This document shows positions 17,841-27,325 of a DNA stretch of 64,000 bases, one piece after another. Numbering within the stretch: position 1 is the first letter of the stretch; each line of letters opens with the position of its first letter. Source of the DNA: GCA-2718815 sp963578105. Lineage in GTDB: Bacteria > Planctomycetota > Planctomycetia > Pirellulales > Pirellulaceae. The translations under genes were made by a program, and so were the position numbers. The notes under the pieces are model-generated. The model searched no databases. It was given only the letters and a program-made list of their open reading frames with translations, and had not been told where the DNA came from. The stretch covers positions 1-64,000 of the forward strand of contig CAUZBP010000008.1 in the NCBI GenBank assembly GCA_963578105.1, read 5' to 3'.

Positions 17841-18887
17841 TTAACACCGATAGAACCAAGACACGGGAAGTCGTCGATAGATCAGATCGAACACAGCGCC
17901 GGTTTCCGAATCAGGACGACGTTCGTACCAGGTCATGTGAGCATTGCCATTGAGAAATGCCATGCTGGGAAAGGCAACACTTCGCAAAACAGGCCAACTC
18001 TGCTGGGATTCCAGTAGTCGATAGTTGGTCCAAGTCTGACCGTTGTCCCGGCTGATCGCCGATGTGAGGTTGGTCCGTTGCGTGTGGTTGTTCCAAATCA
18101 GCAGCAGATCCGATGAATCGGGTAGCCGGCAAGCGTTGCATGTCGCCGGACAAGGTGCAGGACCTTCCTGACTGACCAGGGTCCAGGTATCTCCGCCATC
18201 ATCACTTCGTGCCACATGGAGACAGCCCGTTGAATTCTGAAGCAATAGCGCAACGTTGCCGTCAGCCAACTCCACAGCGATCGGATACGAGTAGCGCACC
18301 TGGTCAGGAGCCTGCAGCACGCCTTTGCTTTTTCTCCACGTCACGCCCTCATCGTCGCTGAGCCAGGTACAAATGCTGATCATCTTCGGAGCTGTGACCA
18401 CGGGTAAAAGGATGCGCCCGGTACTGAGTCGAATTAAACGGTCATTCGTTGTGAAGAACTCGGTCTGGCTGCCAGTAATCCGTTCCGACTCGGACCAAGT
18501 CTGGCAATCGTCGTCAGAATACGTGAGCATGGGATACATCTGACCAAAAGGATCACCACCGTTCACGTAGGTATCCCTCTGCATGTAAGACTGCAACACA
18601 CGCCCACAGGACAGACGTACAAAAGAAGGTTCCATCGCATTCGGTATTCCGGAACATTCGCGTACAACAAACGGCTCGGACCAGCTCGTTCCCTCGTCAT
18701 CAGACCATCTGCCCATGATCCGAATGCCTCCCTCGGGCATGCCACCGTCGATGTGGTCTGCGCGTTCACCGGCCGAGTAACCCAGATACAGACGACCATC
18801 ATCGAAGGGAAGAATCGTTGCTTCGACATTACGCGGCGTTTCACGACTGGCCGGACACAGCACTGTCCTGATTTCTTTTTGGTCCAT
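17841..18887 (-). CDS. Sialidase-like BNR-repeat protein without signal peptide
   Basis: A 348-residue exo-alpha-sialidase-superfamily protein. Five Asp-box repeats are clear: SDDEGTSWSEP, SDDDCQTWSES, SDDEGVTWRKS, SDDGGDTWTLV and SRDNGQTWTNY, as expected for a six-bladed propeller. Blade 1 has FDDGRLYLGYSAGERAD and the last blade MTWYERR. ATG 18887 was chosen because GAGGAA lies about ten bases upstream; from there no signal peptide is visible, unlike the sialidase-like protein at 12.5 kb. If that is right it acts in the cytoplasm on imported material, or is exported by another route. It lies 48 bases downstream of a sulfatase gene on the same strand, suggesting a shared transcript. Sialic acid specificity is not proven. 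Confidence 0.8.
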   Translation of the reverse strand: MDQKEIRTVLCPASRETPRNVEATILPFDDGRLYLGYSAGERADHIDGGMPEGGIRIMGRWSDDEGTSWSEPFVVRECSGIPNAMEPSFVRLSCGRVLQSYMQRDTYVNGGDPFGQMYPMLTYSDDDCQTWSESERITGSQTEFFTTNDRLIRLSTGRILLPVVTAPKMISICTWLSDDEGVTWRKSKGVLQAPDQVRYSYPIAVELADGNVALLLQNSTGCLHVARSDDGGDTWTLVSQEGPAPCPATCNACRLPDSSDLLLIWNNHTQRTNLTSAISRDNGQTWTNYRLLESQQSWPVLRSVAFPSMAFLNGNAHMTWYERRPDSETGAVFDLIYRRLPVSWFYRC

Positions 18888-18935
18888 GGAATTTTTCCTC
18901 ATCGCCTGGGACACGACCACTCGCCCGTCGATGGT

Positions 18936-20333
18936 TCACTCAAATTGGGTCAACACCTGACGTTCGTTGACGGGGTACCAATCGGCAATCTTTTGCACCA
19001 GCCGTGTAACAACTTCCGCGTGCCTGGCTGCAAGGTTGGTCGTTTCATGCGGATCTTGCAGAAGGTCAAAAAGTTGCGGCCGTTTTTCTGTCCGCGGGTG
19101 CCTGCTTTTATAGCGATTCACCTCGCCATCGTATGTCAGTATCAGCTTCCACCTTCCCTCGACACACCACCGGAACAACAGAGAAGCTTCCGGACTCTCA
19201 AGATCCACGATGTCATGTGCAAAGGACTCGCCAAAAATAGTTTCGCGCGAGATTTCCTTTCCGCTTTCCAAATGTGGCAAAAGATTAGCTCCCGGCAAGT
19301 CGTCAGGCGTCCTCGCCGACGCTGCTGCCAGGATCGTAGGCACCAGATCGATGCTGCTGACCACTTCTTCGCGGTCCGCAGCCTTTAAGCGCCCTGGCCA
19401 GGAGAACATGACAGGAGTGCGCACACCACCTTCGTAAGGAGTCTGCTTCGATCGGAGTGCACATTTGTCGCGTTGGGGATCCTGTATCCAGCCGTTGTCG
19501 GCCACGTAAACAATCAGTGTTTCATCCCGAATTCCGTTTTTCTCCAGGATCCCGATCAATTGGCCGCAGGTCTCGTCAAACCACTCGCACATAGCGTAAT
19601 ACGCCGCAGTGGAAGTCGAGTGATCTTCGCGCTGATATTTCTCCAGCAATCTTGGCGGTGGATTGTGCGGCCTGTGCGGCATCAAAGGCGCGTACCACAG
19701 GAAGAACGGTTTTTCCTGTTCCAGGGCCGTGTCGACAAACTGCTCGATGGCCTGCAACCCTCCACGGCCAATTTTCAAGCCGTCATCACCATGCCGACCT
19801 TCAGGCTCCGGAAAACCCCGGGTCATGCCATGCGTAAAACCGCCATGGGAAAAACTTCCTTCCCACCATTTGCCACTTTGGTGGCTGATGTACCCACGCT
19901 CAGCTAATATTTCAGGCAACGTAGAGAACTGGTCAATGTAAGAAATCAAGGTGGCCAGGCGTTCGTTGTACAAGGGTGAATCGAATTCGGCATATTTCCA
20001 CGAGGGATCATTCCCTGTGACACCATGTCGATGCGCGTAGTGTCCGGTCACCAGGGTCATCAGAGAAACTCGGCAGAGTGACGTGGGCACATACCCTCTC
20101 CGAAACACGACACTTTCCTGAGCAAGTTGATCAAGATGAGGCGTTTGAATCGCCGGATGGCCCATGAAACCATAATCTTCCCATCCTTGATCGTCGGAAA
20201 TAATGAAGACAACGTTGGGTGACGTTTGTGCCGCAAAGGCCTCGTGGCCGAAGAAACGGGTGGAAAAAAAAGCAAGGACGATGATCAACACTGCAGAGAT
20301 GTTGCCAACGTTCCTGGCCTGAACCACACACAT
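18936..20333 (-). CDS. Sulfatase-family hydrolase with atypical signature
   Basis: A 465-residue type I sulfatase-fold protein, exported by a signal peptide (hydrophobic stretch ISAVLIIVLAFF at 12-23). Metal-binding Asp47-Asp48 is in FIISDDQGWEDYG. The formylglycine position is Cys87 in CRVSLMTLVTG: the spacing from Cys to Thr-Gly is canonical, but the usual C-x-P-x-R core is C-R-V-S-L, so both the proline and the arginine are changed. MPHRPHNPP, VYVADNGW and the lysine in RSKQTPYEGGVRTP are conserved later elements. ATG 20333 is preferred because GAGAGGTG lies upstream. It precedes a sialidase-like gene on the same strand. Substrate unknown; cofactor maturation at Cys87 is uncertain. Confidence 0.85.
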   Translation of the reverse strand: MCVVQARNVGNISAVLIIVLAFFSTRFFGHEAFAAQTSPNVVFIISDDQGWEDYGFMGHPAIQTPHLDQLAQESVVFRRGYVPTSLCRVSLMTLVTGHYAHRHGVTGNDPSWKYAEFDSPLYNERLATLISYIDQFSTLPEILAERGYISHQSGKWWEGSFSHGGFTHGMTRGFPEPEGRHGDDGLKIGRGGLQAIEQFVDTALEQEKPFFLWYAPLMPHRPHNPPPRLLEKYQREDHSTSTAAYYAMCEWFDETCGQLIGILEKNGIRDETLIVYVADNGWIQDPQRDKCALRSKQTPYEGGVRTPVMFSWPGRLKAADREEVVSSIDLVPTILAAASARTPDDLPGANLLPHLESGKEISRETIFGESFAHDIVDLESPEASLLFRWCVEGRWKLILTYDGEVNRYKSRHPRTEKRPQLFDLLQDPHETTNLAARHAEVVTRLVQKIADWYPVNERQVLTQFE

Positions 20334-20626
20334 CAAATCACCTCTCATTCTTGTTCTCTGTTGTAGAAATCGAAAAACTACATGCAGGGGTGCGGGGTGC
20401 CTCTTCAAACTTTCCCAACCGCCGGTTGCAAAATAACTCCAACACGTGGTAGAGAAACAAGTGACGAATATACACCATTCCTGGTCACCACAACCAGTTC
20501 CTCCATGTCCCGGGTGGAAATCCGGCAATGTCCGACCACCAAACCCCTCCGGAAACAAACCTCAATCATGGTCCCCGAGGATAGGATTTCTTTGCAAGAT
20601 CACTGCTTCCACATTAAGATCAAACC
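20334..20626. other. Divergent promoter region
   Basis: About 290 bases separate the sulfatase gene (minus strand) from the PSD1 gene (plus strand). Promoters for both must lie here. No gene or repeat was recognised. Confidence 0.35.
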
Positions 20627-22999
20627 ATGTGCAAAGTGGATTCTCTATGGATGACCGGGTTGATCTGGCTGCTGCTTGCGGCCTCGGAAACCTGCCAATG
20701 CGGAGCGGTGCAAAACGTCCGCCCTGCAACTTCCCGGGCCGGCGAGTTTTTCGAGAACAACATCCGGCCTCTGCTGGCCGACAAATGCTGGCGATGCCAT
20801 GGGCCATTACAACAAAAATCCGAATTGCGACTCGATGCGGCCGAACATCTGGCTGCGGGAGGAACTTTGGGGACCGTCGTGATACCGGGGAACCCCGACA
20901 AGAGTCTGCTGATCCAGGCGGTACAACAGACCGGTAAACTGAAAATGCCACCCGACGAGATGCTGAGCGCTGCTCAGATTGCCGCCTTGCAGGAGTGGAT
21001 ACGCAGCGGCGCCATTTGGCCAACCACAGATGACTCGCTGCGCCCAGCACAAAAAACGGGCGAAGCCCTCTTCACCCCCGAAGAAAAGGCGCACTGGTCC
21101 TTTCAACCCATTCGGGATCCGGCCCTCCCTCCGGTCAAGGACAACGACTGGCCAACAACCGATCTGGACCGCTTCATTCTGGCGCGACTGGAACAAGCCG
21201 GCTTGGTCCCGTCTCCCCAGGCGGGCAAACGGACCCTGATTCGACGAGTGACATTCGACCTGCTCGGCCTGCCACCCAGGGCGGTGGAAATCGACCAGTT
21301 TCTCCGGGACGAGTCGGCCGACGCATATGCAAAACTGGTCGACCGTCTTCTCGAATCGCCGCACTACGGCGAACGTTGGGGACAACATTGGTTGGACGTG
21401 GTCCGGTACGCCGACACGACAGCCAACGACGGAAATTTCGTGATGCGGTACGCTTATTTGTACCGCAACTACGTGATCGATGCGTTTAATGACGACATGC
21501 CCTACGATCAATTCGTGGTGGAGCAGTTGGCTGGTGACCTGCTGCCCCCCGCTGACAATCTCGACGTCACCGTACGTCGCCACATTGCCCCCGCGTTTCT
21601 CATGCTCGGTCCCAAAGCGCTGCCTGAAGCAGACCGCGAACAACTGCGAATGGACATTGTGGACGAACTGATCGATGTGACGAGTCGGGCATTCCTGGGG
21701 CTGACCGTCGCTTGTGCCCGCTGCCACGATCACAAATTTGATCCGATACCCACGGAAGATTATTATTCTCTGGCCGGTATCTTTCGAAGTTTAAAAATCA
21801 TTCGAGAAACTGGGCATATTACCTGGATGTGGACTGAACGTCCCCTGCTGACACTACCGGGTAACGAAACACCGTTGATGATCATGGCGCCCTTGGAAGA
21901 CGGAGGTCGTAATCTGCGCGTCCATCTACGTGGTGACTACAATGATTTAGGCCAGGAAGCACCGCGCCGATTTTTGAGAATCATTGCCGGCGAAGACCAA
22001 ACACCGATCACAACGAAACAGAGCGGCCGACTCGAATTGGCACAATGGCTCGCCAGCTCGACCAATCCTTTGACCGCCCGGGTGATGGTCAACCGCATCT
22101 GGCAAGGCCATTTCCTCCAGGGGATCGTGGCTACTAGCGACAATTTCGGCAAAATGGGACAAGCTGCCACTCACCCCCAGTTGCTCGACTGGCTAGCGAC
22201 CCGCTTCATCGAATCGGGCTGGTCGCTCAAAGCGATGCACCGTCTGATCACACTTTCCAGCACGTATCGAATGAGCAGTACGTATCTGCCGGAATCTCCG
22301 GCTGCTTCCACCACCGATCCCCGATCTGTCGATCCGGACAATCGTTATTTGTGGCGGATGAATCGTCGCCGACTCGAAGCCGAAGCCCTTCGTGACGCAC
22401 TGCTCTCGATCAGTGGCCAACTCGATCGCACGGTTGGCGGGGGCGGGGAAATGCCGGCCAAGATCTATGAGAATGGAATGATCGTCGATGAAAAAGCGGG
22501 ACTTGTTTCTGCGGGCGACGTCGGACTTGACTACGACGGGTATCAGGTTCCACGACGCACCATCTATTTACCCGTGATCCGCAACGCCACCTATGAAATG
22601 TTGGCAATGTTCGACGTTGCAGACGCGAACGCTGTCACATCAATACGCAACGACACAACGGTCGTGACGCAATCCATGTTCATGCTCAATAACCACTTCG
22701 TTCGCGACCAGGCTTTGCATCTGACCAAGCAGTTATTTCCACAGGAAGAGTCCGTACCCAAGTCCGACACACAGGACGCCCAAAATTTCGCCGACAAAAT
22801 GCCGTTAGAGCAGGCGTACCTGGCCATCTTAGGCCGCCCACCTACAGACCTGGAAGTGCGCAGCGCTGACGAGTATCTGCAAGCCTACATCCGTGAAACA
22901 TCGGTTGGACAAAAAGACCATGTACCGAGCAAAATCGCGGCTTGGCAAAGCTACTGCCAACTGCTGTTCTGTCTGAATGAGTTTCTATATGTTGACTGA
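20627..22999 (+). CDS. PSCyt1-DUF1549-DUF1553 (PSD1) protein (pair 2)
   Basis: A 790-residue exported protein. After a short signal region (WMTGLIWLLLAASETC) comes PSCyt1 with haem motif CWRCH (about 55) and the KMPPDE loop. DUF1549 follows (about 170-390) with FDLLGLPPR and ERWGQHWLDVVRYADTT, ending with the second motif CARCHDHKFDPIP. There is only a short linker before DUF1553 (about 480-790), which begins LAQWLASSTNPLTARVMVNR. It lacks the long coiled-coil insert seen in pairs 1 and 4. An internal ATG at 20651 would trim eight residues and is also plausible. It is first gene of a pair with the DUF1501 gene 124 bases downstream. Confidence 0.9.
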   Translation: MCKVDSLWMTGLIWLLLAASETCQCGAVQNVRPATSRAGEFFENNIRPLLADKCWRCHGPLQQKSELRLDAAEHLAAGGTLGTVVIPGNPDKSLLIQAVQQTGKLKMPPDEMLSAAQIAALQEWIRSGAIWPTTDDSLRPAQKTGEALFTPEEKAHWSFQPIRDPALPPVKDNDWPTTDLDRFILARLEQAGLVPSPQAGKRTLIRRVTFDLLGLPPRAVEIDQFLRDESADAYAKLVDRLLESPHYGERWGQHWLDVVRYADTTANDGNFVMRYAYLYRNYVIDAFNDDMPYDQFVVEQLAGDLLPPADNLDVTVRRHIAPAFLMLGPKALPEADREQLRMDIVDELIDVTSRAFLGLTVACARCHDHKFDPIPTEDYYSLAGIFRSLKIIRETGHITWMWTERPLLTLPGNETPLMIMAPLEDGGRNLRVHLRGDYNDLGQEAPRRFLRIIAGEDQTPITTKQSGRLELAQWLASSTNPLTARVMVNRIWQGHFLQGIVATSDNFGKMGQAATHPQLLDWLATRFIESGWSLKAMHRLITLSSTYRMSSTYLPESPAASTTDPRSVDPDNRYLWRMNRRRLEAEALRDALLSISGQLDRTVGGGGEMPAKIYENGMIVDEKAGLVSAGDVGLDYDGYQVPRRTIYLPVIRNATYEMLAMFDVADANAVTSIRNDTTVVTQSMFMLNNHFVRDQALHLTKQLFPQEESVPKSDTQDAQNFADKMPLEQAYLAILGRPPTDLEVRSADEYLQAYIRETSVGQKDHVPSKIAAWQSYCQLLFCLNEFLYVD

Positions 23000-23123
23000 A
23001 GAAGGATGCAAGATGTGTAAGACAAACGTCGAGTCACCCTAGTTACCTCACACACCGCACGAGAAATAAGAATCTCACGATTGACAGCACAATGGGCCGG
23101 ACCGGCCATAGAAAACTGAGAAC

Positions 23124-24569
23124 ATGATGACCGTGCAACCATTGATCACATCTGGCACTCCTCTTTTGCGTCGCGACTTTCTCCGACACTTCTCCTCGGG
23201 ATTCGGCCATGTAGCCCTGACAACGCTGCTGGCTGCAGATGACAACCGGGCACAGGCGGCCACCGTCAGTTCAAATCCACTCGCGGGCAGGGCAGCACAT
23301 TTTGCACCGCGCGTTAAACGCGTGATATTCTTGTTCCTGCATGGTGGCGTGTCTCATATCGACACGTTCGATCCCAAACCAAAACTGGCAAAACTCGACG
23401 GGCAACCAGTACCCATTGAAAAACCAAAGTTCAACTTCGCGCCCACGGGCAACCTGCTGGCCAGTCCCTGGAAATTCCGTAAGTATGGCCAGAGCGGCAT
23501 CGAAGTCAGTGACCTGTTTCCACAAATCGGCAGTTGTGTGGACGACATTTGCGTCATCCGTTCCATGCAAGGAAACTTTGTGGCACACGGAAGCGGGTGC
23601 CTGCAACTGCATACTGGTGACGGTAGTTTCATGCGTCCCAGCATGGGTTCCTGGATCCTCTACGGGCTGGGCAGCGAAAGCGACAACTTGCCCGGGTTCA
23701 TCACAATCAGTCCCTCGTCGTTTCATGGCGGATCTCAGAACTACGGATCGGCGTTTCTGCCGGCCAGCTACCAGGCCACTCGCATCGGTGACGGCGCCAC
23801 CAGTTTTCTGGAGGCCCGGATGTCCAACCTGGCACCTGCGGAAACCAACAGGCAACTGCAAAGGCGGCAGCTCGATTTACTGCGACAACAGAATCGGCAA
23901 CATCTCGATCGCACCGGACACGACGCACGGATGGAAGCTCGTATCGAAAGCTACGAGTTGGCCTTCCGAATGCAGATGTCAGCCCCGGAAGTCATGGACT
24001 TTGCTGATGAGTCGCAAGAGACCCTCCAACTGTACGGTATTGACACCGAACCAACCGACGAGTTTGGCCGCCAGTGCCTGATGGCTCGACGCTTTTCAGA
24101 AAACGGAGTCCGTTTCGTACAGGTGTCACATAGTTACCCGCGAAACTACTGGGACTCTCACAGCAATCTCAAAAAACAGCACGGAGGTAACGCACCCAAA
24201 GTGGACCAGCCGATTGCCGGCCTGCTGCGAGACCTGAAACGTCGTGGCCTGTGGGACGACACGCTGGTGGTCTGCGGCACGGAATTCGGCCGCACACCCG
24301 CGGCACAAGGCAAGAACGGCCGTGACCACCACTCGCACGCTTTCACGATGTGGCTGGCCGGCGGTGGTCTAAAAGGTGGCCTGGTCCATGGTGCAACTGA
24401 CGAGTTGGGATACTACGTCACGGAGGACCGGGTGCACATCCACGACCTGCACGCAACGATCTTGCATCTGCTCGGCCTGGACCATGAGCGATTGACCTAT
24501 CGATACAGTGGACGCGATTTTCGTCTGACCGACGTTTATGGGCGTGTGGTCAAGGAAATCTTCGCCTGA
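23124..24569 (+). CDS. DUF1501 protein, Tat-exported (pair 2)
   Basis: A 481-residue DUF1501 protein. The Tat-like start is LLRRDFLRHFSSGFGHVAL (about 14-32). Core motifs: VIFLFLHGGVSHIDTFDPKP (about 72-91), GTEFGRTPAAQGKNGRDHHS (about 391-410), WLAGGGLKGGLVHGATDE, and the tail VVKEIFA. The middle contains FGRQCLMARRFSENGVRFVQVSH, conserved in the family. It is a different flavour from pair 1 (DTFDPKP instead of ESFDPKP; no DNHGAQLQFHTGRH block), matching its insert-free PSD1 partner upstream. It converges on the DapA/NanA-family gene. Confidence 0.88.
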   Translation: MMTVQPLITSGTPLLRRDFLRHFSSGFGHVALTTLLAADDNRAQAATVSSNPLAGRAAHFAPRVKRVIFLFLHGGVSHIDTFDPKPKLAKLDGQPVPIEKPKFNFAPTGNLLASPWKFRKYGQSGIEVSDLFPQIGSCVDDICVIRSMQGNFVAHGSGCLQLHTGDGSFMRPSMGSWILYGLGSESDNLPGFITISPSSFHGGSQNYGSAFLPASYQATRIGDGATSFLEARMSNLAPAETNRQLQRRQLDLLRQQNRQHLDRTGHDARMEARIESYELAFRMQMSAPEVMDFADESQETLQLYGIDTEPTDEFGRQCLMARRFSENGVRFVQVSHSYPRNYWDSHSNLKKQHGGNAPKVDQPIAGLLRDLKRRGLWDDTLVVCGTEFGRTPAAQGKNGRDHHSHAFTMWLAGGGLKGGLVHGATDELGYYVTEDRVHIHDLHATILHLLGLDHERLTYRYSGRDFRLTDVYGRVVKEIFA

Positions 24570-24686
24570 AAAAATAATCCCGGCTCCAACTTTTAACCCC
24601 GGGACAACAAGTTTCGCAACTTGCCGATCCGAAGGACGGCCATCTGCTGACACTTGGAAGTCTTCATCCGGTCCAAAGACATTTTT

Positions 24687-25655
24687 TTACGGGTCCGAGG
24701 AATATTCCACGGGAACGATGGGGCCGAAGATCTCCCGCAACGATTCACGAACCTCCTGAACTTGTGACTCGGTGTGAGTCAACTGCGGCAAGTAGTGTCG
24801 GTTGTTGGGAAAGAGTCCATAGGCCTGGAACGCGGTGCGCAGGGATTGTATCCATCCCAGGCGGACAGCTTCCCTGAGCCAGCGATCCTCATACCGGAGC
24901 ACCATCTGCCAGGCTTCGCTCGTGCGACCAGACACCATGTGCTCATAAAACTCCAAGGCCAGGGCGGGAAGGAACGGCGCAATCGGACAAAGGTAGGCCG
25001 GAGACCCGGCCGGATAACCAAAATAGAAATTCCGCATCAGTCCCCCGCTGAAAACGGCGAATTGCTCGTTGGCCGTTGCACGACAGATTTCGTAGTAGTA
25101 GTTGAACTGGTCATCGTCATTCTTCATCCCCACAATTTCGGTGCGACCAGCCAGTTCGCGCACCACCTCTACCGGATATGGTGCAATCGCGTGACCCCAG
25201 AGAATCAAGGGAATCTCGGCGGCACCCGCAATGCAGTCGAAATAGCCCAGGATCGCCTCGCGCGGCGGCAATCCGGCCGTGGACACCATCCAGGGATTAG
25301 TTTGTACCTTGACGGCGTCGACGCCAGCCCGGTCGGCAAACTCAAGGAAATTTCGACAATCGCCAGGTGGACACCAATTGGTCGAGGCCACAAAAAGTGA
25401 TCGACCATCAATCTCTTCAGCCAATTCGGCCGTCAATCGCCGAATCCAGTCGTCAGTGAGCCACATGAACTCGCTACTACCGTACGTGAGGAGCAAGACC
25501 GGCACTTGTTGCTCGCAAAGCCAGTTGACGTACTTCCGCATGGTGACCATATCGACTTCGCGGGACTCGTCAAAACAGAGATTGAGCGGCACGATCGGAC
25601 CCTTCAGCCGGTCGTAAACCTCGGCAGATCGTTCGGTCAAAGTGCGGATACTCAT
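24687..25655 (-). CDS. DapA/NanA-family (dihydrodipicolinate synthase superfamily) lyase
   Basis: A 322-residue TIM-barrel protein of the class I aldolase family that includes dihydrodipicolinate synthase, N-acetylneuraminate lyase and sugar-acid dehydratases. The Schiff-base lysine is Lys178 in IVGMKNDDDQ. The conserved YGSSE (58-62) equals the GTTGE loop, where the hydroxyls are kept as Ser-Ser. At the position of the catalytic tyrosine that normally reads Y-N-x-P, this protein has LILWGHAIAPY, with Trp153. It is therefore probably not a true DapA. It sits between pair 2 and pair 3 of the PSD1/DUF1501 genes. A role in sugar-acid or amino-sugar degradation is plausible given the nearby sialidase-like genes, but this is inference. 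Confidence 0.78.
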   Translation of the reverse strand: MSIRTLTERSAEVYDRLKGPIVPLNLCFDESREVDMVTMRKYVNWLCEQQVPVLLLTYGSSEFMWLTDDWIRRLTAELAEEIDGRSLFVASTNWCPPGDCRNFLEFADRAGVDAVKVQTNPWMVSTAGLPPREAILGYFDCIAGAAEIPLILWGHAIAPYPVEVVRELAGRTEIVGMKNDDDQFNYYYEICRATANEQFAVFSGGLMRNFYFGYPAGSPAYLCPIAPFLPALALEFYEHMVSGRTSEAWQMVLRYEDRWLREAVRLGWIQSLRTAFQAYGLFPNNRHYLPQLTHTESQVQEVRESLREIFGPIVPVEYSSDP

Positions 25656-25878
25656 GGCGGTGTTAAATAAAAATGCAGCCTGTTAAGGGTAGGCACAACA
25701 TGACTTTCCCTGCGGCATGTTCCCAGCCTCCATCATCTTGACTCGTCATCGCAGGTCAACCGGTACCGTCGGCCCGAAGGCCGGTACACCAGACAACTCG
25801 ATCAAGGAAAAACAGAAAGCGGTCCGTTTGAAGCGAGCCGCGGCAAGGGAGACGAAAGACAAGCCGGGCTCGGTTCCA

Positions 25879-27300
25879 CTAAGCAGATATCAATTCCCGC
25901 ACAATCCGCCCGTGTACGTCGGTCAGGCTCACGTCCCGACCGCCAAAGCGGAATGTCAGCCGTTCATGATCCAGACCCATCTGGTGCAGGATAGTGGCGT
26001 GAATGTCATGGATCGTCAAAGGATTTTCCGTAGCAGCGTTACCGAATTCATCCGTCTCGCCAAAGGTCATCCCACCCTGAAATCCTCCACCCGCCACAAA
26101 AATGCTGTAGCCATTAACATGATGGTCACGTCCCACCGTGGGAATAATTTCCGGTGTGTGGGGCGTCCTTCCCATTTCGCCAGCCCAGATCACAATCGTT
26201 TCTTCCAGCAGACCACGCTGCTTAAGATCCCGAATCAAGGCAGCCACCGGTTGATCAGTGATCAAGGCGTTTTCATTGTGGTACTTGACCAGATTGCTAT
26301 GCTGATCCCAGGGAGAATTGTTCCTGTGCGTCAGGGGGCAGGTGATTTCAATGAATCGGACACCACGCTCGATCAGGCGGCGCGCCCGGAGGCACTGGAC
26401 CGCGTAATATCGTTTGAATTCATGTTCTGTTTCGATTCCGTACATCTCCCGAATGTGCTTCGGTTCGCCGCGGATATCTGCCACTTCTGGAACGGCCAGT
26501 TGCATTCGAAACGCTGTCTCATAGTTCTTAACAGTGGCTTCAATCGCATCCTCGTTGGAGGTGGTCTTTCCAAAAGCCCGATCCTGTTCCCGTAGAAGCT
26601 GTAATTTAAGGCGCTGAACAGATACTTTGTCCCCGGGCACAATGTTGTCCACCATCTGGCCTTTTGCCCGCAACAGCGTGGCTGCATGGCTTGCAGGCAG
26701 GTAAGCGCTGCCGAAATTCTCATAGCCGCCGTTCGGTATCCAGTCGTTGTTCAGCAGGACATAGCTGGGTAAGTCCGAATTTTCCGTACCCAGACCGTAG
26801 GAGACCCACGACCCAAAACTGGGCGCTTGTCCCGTTTGGCGGCCGGTGTGCAACAACAACGCCTGCTGTCCGTGCAAAGGCTGCTTCCCGACCATCGAAC
26901 GCACCACACAAAGATCATCTGCACATCCCGCAAGATGGGGGAGCAGATCACTGACCCACAAGCCGCTGGCACCCCGCTGTTTAAACTTCCAGGGACTTCC
27001 CAGCCACACCCGGTCGGCGGTGCTTTGAGACAGTCGCGACACTGCCGCGCTTCCAATCGCCTGACCTTCGCGTTTTTTTAGTTCCGGCTTGGGATCAAAC
27101 GTATCTACATGGCTGGGACCACCATCCATGAAGCAGAAAATAATATTCTTTGCGGTGGCCGCGAAGTGCGGAGACGCGGCGGTGGAGCGTTGTTTGGCGG
27201 CGGCACTTTGAACCATCCCTGCCAAAACCAGCATGCCAAATCCGGTCGACGTTTCCTGCAGAAATTGTCGCCGGCTTCTGAATGGGTAAAGGTCAAACAT
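25879..27300 (-). CDS. DUF1501 protein, Tat-exported (pair 3)
   Basis: A 473-residue DUF1501 protein. The N-terminus has a clear Tat motif, RSRRQFLQETSTGFGML (8-24). Core motifs: IIFCFMDGGPSHVDTFDPKP (about 53-72), WAGEMGRTPHTPEIIPTVGRDHH, VAGGGFQGGMTFGETDEFG and a tail VRELISA. The Glu-Met-Gly-Arg-Thr form replaces the Glu-Phe-Gly-Arg-Thr of the other copies. It starts 25 bases after the PSD1 stop and is therefore the second gene of a two-gene unit. The reaction is unknown; the fold belongs with alkaline phosphatase-like metal enzymes. Confidence 0.88.
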   Translation of the reverse strand: MFDLYPFRSRRQFLQETSTGFGMLVLAGMVQSAAAKQRSTAASPHFAATAKNIIFCFMDGGPSHVDTFDPKPELKKREGQAIGSAAVSRLSQSTADRVWLGSPWKFKQRGASGLWVSDLLPHLAGCADDLCVVRSMVGKQPLHGQQALLLHTGRQTGQAPSFGSWVSYGLGTENSDLPSYVLLNNDWIPNGGYENFGSAYLPASHAATLLRAKGQMVDNIVPGDKVSVQRLKLQLLREQDRAFGKTTSNEDAIEATVKNYETAFRMQLAVPEVADIRGEPKHIREMYGIETEHEFKRYYAVQCLRARRLIERGVRFIEITCPLTHRNNSPWDQHSNLVKYHNENALITDQPVAALIRDLKQRGLLEETIVIWAGEMGRTPHTPEIIPTVGRDHHVNGYSIFVAGGGFQGGMTFGETDEFGNAATENPLTIHDIHATILHQMGLDHERLTFRFGGRDVSLTDVHGRIVRELISA

Positions 27301-27325
27301 CTGGTCACCTGATGGAAATCATCGG

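Noticed and set aside
24578..24604. TCCCGG/CCGGGA inverted repeat after the pair 2 DUF1501 gene
   Set aside because: Only six base pairs with a 15-base loop and no T-run; too weak to call a terminator.
25717..26595. Long plus-strand frame antisense to DUF1501 (pair 3)
   Set aside because: Shadow of a conserved minus-strand gene with clear motifs.
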